Positions 46,701-49,913 of a stretch of 49,913 bases of DNA are shown here, in pieces; the stretch's first letter is position 1, and each line of letters begins with the position of its first letter. Position numbers and translations under genes: made by a program. This DNA comes from Planctomycetota bacterium (GTDB lineage: Bacteria > Planctomycetota > UBA11346). The stretch spans positions 1-49,913 of the forward strand of contig JAQIBG010000005.1 of assembly GCA_027859175.1 (NCBI GenBank). The letters are read 5' to 3'. The notes under the pieces are model-generated. The model saw nothing but the letters and a program-made list of their open reading frames with translations. It was not told the origin of the DNA and did not search any database.

Positions 46701-46973
46701 CGGAAGCGGAAACGCAAACGGGCCCGGCAAGGGCTGGATCACGTACCAAGAATCAAAATAGAGCTCTTGGGCCGCAAGCAGGCCATGCTCGACCTGATGA
46801 AAGGTGCCCAGAATGGTGAGCAAGAATAAGATCAACAGCAGCACGACGGCCGTCTTGAGCGAACTGGCAATTTTCCACAGGGTCAGCCACCACGCCTGTG
46901 GCGCTAGGCTTGGCTTCTGCGACGAATTCGGCTCTGGGATTGCGGCATCGGGGCCTGGTGTGACCTCGCTCAT
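43782..46973 (-). CDS. Cytochrome c biogenesis fusion protein ResB-CcsA (system II)
   Basis: ResB-like N-terminus (SLKTAVVLLLILFLLTILGTFHQ), CcsA WWD region SWGRFWGWDPKENGALL; 1063 aa. Confidence 0.92.
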   Translation of the reverse strand: MSEVTPGPDAAIPEPNSSQKPSLAPQAWWLTLWKIASSLKTAVVLLLILFLLTILGTFHQVEHGLLAAQELYFDSWYVIQPLPGPFAFPLPGGYLAMLLLTINLICGGIVRLKWQWRRAGILVIHFGIVIMMVAGAVKFHMAQEGYLLLQEGAQSAYYNDHYLWEVAISAERDDGTIREYRIPSDSFSHLDAEEWRSFNHPELPFTLELGGFQANCRAVPKGPMVDAQTPVVDGWFLLPQEREAEAERNVIGLQARVAGTEGEQRGLLYGDAQLPWTVASDGKQFGVTLRHYQYPMPFSVRLDDFMAEFHPGTGMARSFRSKITVLDEDEQGHLIQMNEPLRRDGVVMFQASYGPPGAGPNDPMYSVFQVVENPSDQWPLWSCIIIAIGLVWHFGSMLLRYMSRSAAARRAALQAVGIVGLLLIGLTQAPAAETEGPVYEPWPASAVSIFRTIPVQEAGRIKPLSTAASFTLLRLNGRRSVRYAGVTIEPTAWALDLILRPEIAEQQNVFQLQTSEVLDAIGMDHDEKKKRDRYSYQDLLPGRQALMALADGISAKDRKQRDYRENQILGLAENIRSFERWRDGMEVVRWRIDPTGSPVLEKFIGTDSATALEVYEHRAPLLYALDNITEISDEELRASERRRLEQVLGRAVTILKVESEPAFLPPMHPTDETWLTTSAMLSGMIHGDGHGHDWSRHLGILGAWQAVFDAGTDEAALLSAAQAVHDQSAGLAAERGEYRKIASEDSYYRQDLLYKALLLFVLAFVLTAMLWLRPSSKILAGSVWTSSALAVVLVIAAITWRCILRERPPVSTLYETVLFITGSIGLLGLIIEAIVRNRVALSLVSLLGAMGLFLAMRYETTEAVDTMPQLIAVLDTNFWLATHVTTVTLGYAAGLLAGAIAIVYLGGRLIGFRRDDKQLYRSIAQLVYGVTCFGLVFAVVGTILGGIWANESWGRFWGWDPKENGALLIVLAQLAILHARMAGWIRAYGLCLAAVLTIGVVVFSWWHVNQLGAGLHSYGHTDGVMQAILIAYSVVLVMFGLGLLARFRDLKRARVSAELGELD

Positions 46974-47593
46974 GGCGCCACCTCCTTGATCGAGGTGATA
47001 AAGACCGCGAGCCCGTCACGCATCGATTCGACCTCGCTGCGTTGACCGATGAGCTTGATCGTAATCACGTCACCACCACGAATCTGCACATAGCCAATCA
47101 AGGCCGCATCCTCAATCGGTTCGGCACCCATGCCGCCTCCAAAGGGGCCGGTGACCGCAACTTCAATAGCGGGCTCGCCAAGCAGCGTCACCTGAGGCAA
47201 CGCTGCAATACCGGCAGCATCAAGCGGCGCAGCGCCAAATTGGCCCCGCCAACGATTGACATTATCGGGCAAGGCATCGGGCCCGCCAACACGCGTCACG
47301 CTCAGGTAGCAAGACGCGCCACCGGTGGTTTGCAGGTTGATGCTACGCATCCCGTTGGCATCCAAGTCGCTCCAGCCGTCAGGGAGCTCGAAGGCGAATG
47401 CCGAGGCCTGGGGCGCGCTCGAGGCATCCGGCATCACAAAGGCCTGTCGACCGCCAAAGCGTTGATCACTACTACGGCCCAATTGCCGATCATGCGGCGC
47501 CACGTCGCGTTGATCGTCAATCGTTACCGGATCCAAGCCTTCACCGCAGGCCGCCAGCAAACATACACAAAGGGCAACACTAAAGCGTCCCAT
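46970..47593 (-). CDS. Putative lipoprotein, unknown function
   Basis: MGRFSVALCVCLLAACGEG lipobox; coupled to the ResB-CcsA gene. Confidence 0.7.
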   Translation of the reverse strand: MGRFSVALCVCLLAACGEGLDPVTIDDQRDVAPHDRQLGRSSDQRFGGRQAFVMPDASSAPQASAFAFELPDGWSDLDANGMRSINLQTTGGASCYLSVTRVGGPDALPDNVNRWRGQFGAAPLDAAGIAALPQVTLLGEPAIEVAVTGPFGGGMGAEPIEDAALIGYVQIRGGDVITIKLIGQRSEVESMRDGLAVFITSIKEVAP

Positions 47594-47619
47594 GGCTCTC
47601 CTCCCAGCGGTGGACGCCA

Positions 47620-47650
47620 CCGGGGCCGAGGTCTTACCTTTCGGCCCCGG
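47620..47650. repeat. Perfect 10-bp inverted repeat in a divergent intergenic region
   Basis: CCGGGGCCGA 47620-47629 / TCGGCCCCGG 47641-47650. Confidence 0.6.
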
Positions 47651-47731
47651 AGGGCAACCGAATCACGGTCTCGAATCGATCGCCGACGCCCCCTGATCAG
47701 CAATTCTTGAGCTCGCCGCTCGACGACTACC

Positions 47732-48529
47732 ATGCTGCAGATGCACATCCTGGCGCTCATTTTTGTAGCCGCCGCCGGCGCCACGTTCTGTGGTGCCGCC
47801 GTTCTGCGTTGGCTCGCGCTTGCACGCGGTGCCGATGCCAGGCGTGGGTGGTGGGCCATCTGGCTCGGAATCGCCCTGCTCTCGCTCGGTCTCATCGCCA
47901 GCCTGCTTGATGGCACGCACCTGCCCTTCACCTACGGCGTGCTCGGCTCCTGGGCTGCCGTCGCCAGCGTCGTTTTCCTCGCACGTTATCTCACCTTGCC
48001 CAGTCGCGGGCTCCTGGTGCTGCCGGTAGGGGGCATGGCCCTCTTGGTGGCGATGGCCAGTATCGCCGGGCCGAACCGCGCAGCGCCCGAACAGGCCGTC
48101 CCCTGGATTACGATGGTTCACGTGGCTTTCATGGCGACGCATATGGCCGCCGTGCTGGTTACCGGTGCGGCCGGTTGTTTATGGCTGCTGACCCGGCGCC
48201 AACTCAAGGCCGCAGCTCCCGGCGTCCTCAAATTGCCCTCCCTGCCCTTATCTGCCACCGTGGTTGACCGCGGCATGGTGGTGAGCGCCGCCTTGCTGAT
48301 CGGTGGCCTTGCCACGGGCGGCGCGGCGATGCAGCAAGCGCCCGACTTCACCTTAGCCCACGGAACGCCCATTTTGGCCCTGGTTGCAATGGCGCTCTTG
48401 ATCGCCCTGCTGGGTCTGCGTGCCAGTGGCACTGGGCACCGGCGCAGCCTGGCGTGGGGCTCTTTGGTTCTGCTGTTGGTAACGGCGAGTTCGGTGGTCA
48501 GCTTGTTGGTGAGCCCGCCGCATGGCTGA
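47732..48529 (+). CDS. CcsA/HemX-like inner-membrane protein
   Basis: 8-TM-like cytochrome c assembly family protein immediately upstream of and overlapping hemA. Confidence 0.75.
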   Translation: MLQMHILALIFVAAAGATFCGAAVLRWLALARGADARRGWWAIWLGIALLSLGLIASLLDGTHLPFTYGVLGSWAAVASVVFLARYLTLPSRGLLVLPVGGMALLVAMASIAGPNRAAPEQAVPWITMVHVAFMATHMAAVLVTGAAGCLWLLTRRQLKAAAPGVLKLPSLPLSATVVDRGMVVSAALLIGGLATGGAAMQQAPDFTLAHGTPILALVAMALLIALLGLRASGTGHRRSLAWGSLVLLLVTASSVVSLLVSPPHG

Positions 48530-49775
48530 TGGCATTCATGTCATCGGCATCGATCATCACCGTTCGCCCATTGATCTTCGCGAACGCATGGCCGTAGGCC
48601 CGGGTGACCTGCAAGGTCTGCTGGCCGATCTGTGTGAACATCCTGGCGTCACCGAAGCCGTAGCCCTGAGTACCTGCAATCGCTGCGAGTTTTATCTCGG
48701 CGGCAGCATCGACCTCAACGCCGTGATCGGCATGTTGGCGCAGCGCCAGGGGGTCTTGGTCGATGACTTGCGCAGCCACTGTTACGATCTCGATGGTCGC
48801 GACGCCGTGCGCCATCTGTTTCGCGTGGTTGCGAGCCTCGAATCGATGGTGATTGGCGAATACCAGATCATGCATCAAACGCGCATTGCCTACGAGCAAG
48901 CGCGACTGCACCGCCACACCGGCAACCTCCTCAACCCGGTTTTCCAACGCGCGCTCGCCGCCGGCAAAGAAGTCCGCAATGCCACCGGGATTGGTCGCTA
49001 CAAGCTCTCAATGGCTTCTATCGCCGTTGACCTAGCCGAGCATATCCACGGTAAACTTAAGAAGAAACGGCTGCTGGTTATCGGTGCCGGTGAAATGGCC
49101 GAACTCGCCCTGAGGCATTTTGTTGATAACGGCATCGCCACAGTGAGTTTGGTTAATCGCACTCGTGAACGAGCGCTTGAGCTGTCAAACGATGCCCACG
49201 GCGGCGCCAATATTTCCGTGCGCCACTGGTCAGACTTGGGCGATATCCTTGGTGAACACGACATTATCGTGAGTTCTACCGCTGCTTCCCATGCCGTAAT
49301 CACGCCCGAGGCGGCGCGCGCCGCCTTGCGCCAACGGCGTGGGGCGATGATGTATATTGACCTCGCCGTCCCGCGCGATGTCGACCCAGCGGTTGGCGAC
49401 ATCGACGAAGCCTACCTGTATAATGTTGATCACCTGGAACAGGTGGTTGCAGCCAATCAGCAGTTACGCGTTGATGAAATAGACGCGGCCGCTGCGCTCA
49501 TCGATGAGCGCGTCTCAGAAACGCTCCAAGCGACCAATCGTGATCGCGGCCAGCTGCGCGGCGAGGTGGCACGCTTTTTCGATCAGGTTGTTGACGAGGA
49601 AGCCGAACGCCTGGCGCGCAAGCTCCCGCTCGGCAATGACGATCGCGGCCAGGTTCGCTACGGACTCAAACGAGTCGGCAACAAGTTACAGCATCGATTG
49701 CTGCAATGGTTGCGCGACCACGAAGACGACCCTGAAGCCGAGTCGATAGTCCGCGAGTTGCTCGAACTCGACTGA
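48522..49775 (+). CDS. hemA: Glutamyl-tRNA reductase
   Basis: GIDHHRSPIDLRERMA, ALSTCNRCEFYL, LVIGAGEMAELALRHF, DLAVPRDVDPAV. Confidence 0.95.
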   Translation: MADGIHVIGIDHHRSPIDLRERMAVGPGDLQGLLADLCEHPGVTEAVALSTCNRCEFYLGGSIDLNAVIGMLAQRQGVLVDDLRSHCYDLDGRDAVRHLFRVVASLESMVIGEYQIMHQTRIAYEQARLHRHTGNLLNPVFQRALAAGKEVRNATGIGRYKLSMASIAVDLAEHIHGKLKKKRLLVIGAGEMAELALRHFVDNGIATVSLVNRTRERALELSNDAHGGANISVRHWSDLGDILGEHDIIVSSTAASHAVITPEAARAALRQRRGAMMYIDLAVPRDVDPAVGDIDEAYLYNVDHLEQVVAANQQLRVDEIDAAAALIDERVSETLQATNRDRGQLRGEVARFFDQVVDEEAERLARKLPLGNDDRGQVRYGLKRVGNKLQHRLLQWLRDHEDDPEAESIVRELLELD

Positions 49776-49784
49776 ATTATTCAT

Positions 49785-49862
49785 CGAAGGGGGCCCTTCG
49801 GATCTCACGGTTCAGAGCTAGCGCTCGAGGGCCGTTAGGGGGTCTCTGCGGGAGTCGCAGAG
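49785..49862 (+). other. Two tandem hairpins downstream of hemA
   Basis: CGAAGG-GGGC-CCTTCG (49785-49800) and CTCTGCG-GGAGT-CGCAGAG (49844-49862). Confidence 0.4.
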
Positions 49863-49913
49863 GGGGCCTGTTGGTGTGGCTTGACTGGGGGCGTTTCGTT
49901 AGCGGTGCCAGCA

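Noticed and set aside
1-49913. CRISPR array, prophage, toxin-antitoxin or defence system
   Set aside because: No regularly spaced repeats, phage structural genes, transposases or known defence genes were seen; content is mostly core metabolism

Overview
High-GC bacterial chromosomal window, probably Planctomycetota-like. That assignment is my inference from DWG-type Ser/Thr kinases plus an alternative complex III / A2-type caa3 oxidase locus. Most of it is core metabolism. Left part: partial WecA/TagO-type transferase with a DUF368 partner, YbeY, ZapE/AFG1-type ATPase, tRNA-Gly(TCC), an M16 (PreP-like) protease, a large cytoplasmic kinase-TPR protein, TruD, a class-IV aminotransferase, MiaB, GlgA, and a LolCD-like ABC pair. 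Middle: a three-domain one-carbon fusion (FolD-like + homocysteine S-methyltransferase + MTHFR-like), an SDR and a 2-Cys peroxiredoxin. Then a ~16 kb respiratory operon: actABCDEF, cytochrome c, coxB, coxA, ctaA, ctaB, ctaG, a small membrane protein and coxC. Right part: an MFS transporter, an uncharacterised membrane-anchored protein, a second kinase, a ResB-CcsA fusion, a lipoprotein, a HemX-like protein and HemA. I found no CRISPR array, prophage, defence island or intact transposase. The most interesting signals are: (1) the FolD-HMT-MTHFR fusion, in which the FolD catalytic Lys reads as Gln and the MTHFR-like domain lacks its hallmark motifs; (2) a kinase with a ~140-residue S/T-rich insertion carrying TPT repeats in its activation segment; (3) a 151-bp MITE-like element with imperfect terminal inverted repeats and a 4-bp CTAA duplication at a stop codon; (4) a 38-bp inverted repeat (35/38 identical) between convergent genes; (5) His-rich tails and non-haem C-terminal extensions on respiratory subunits.
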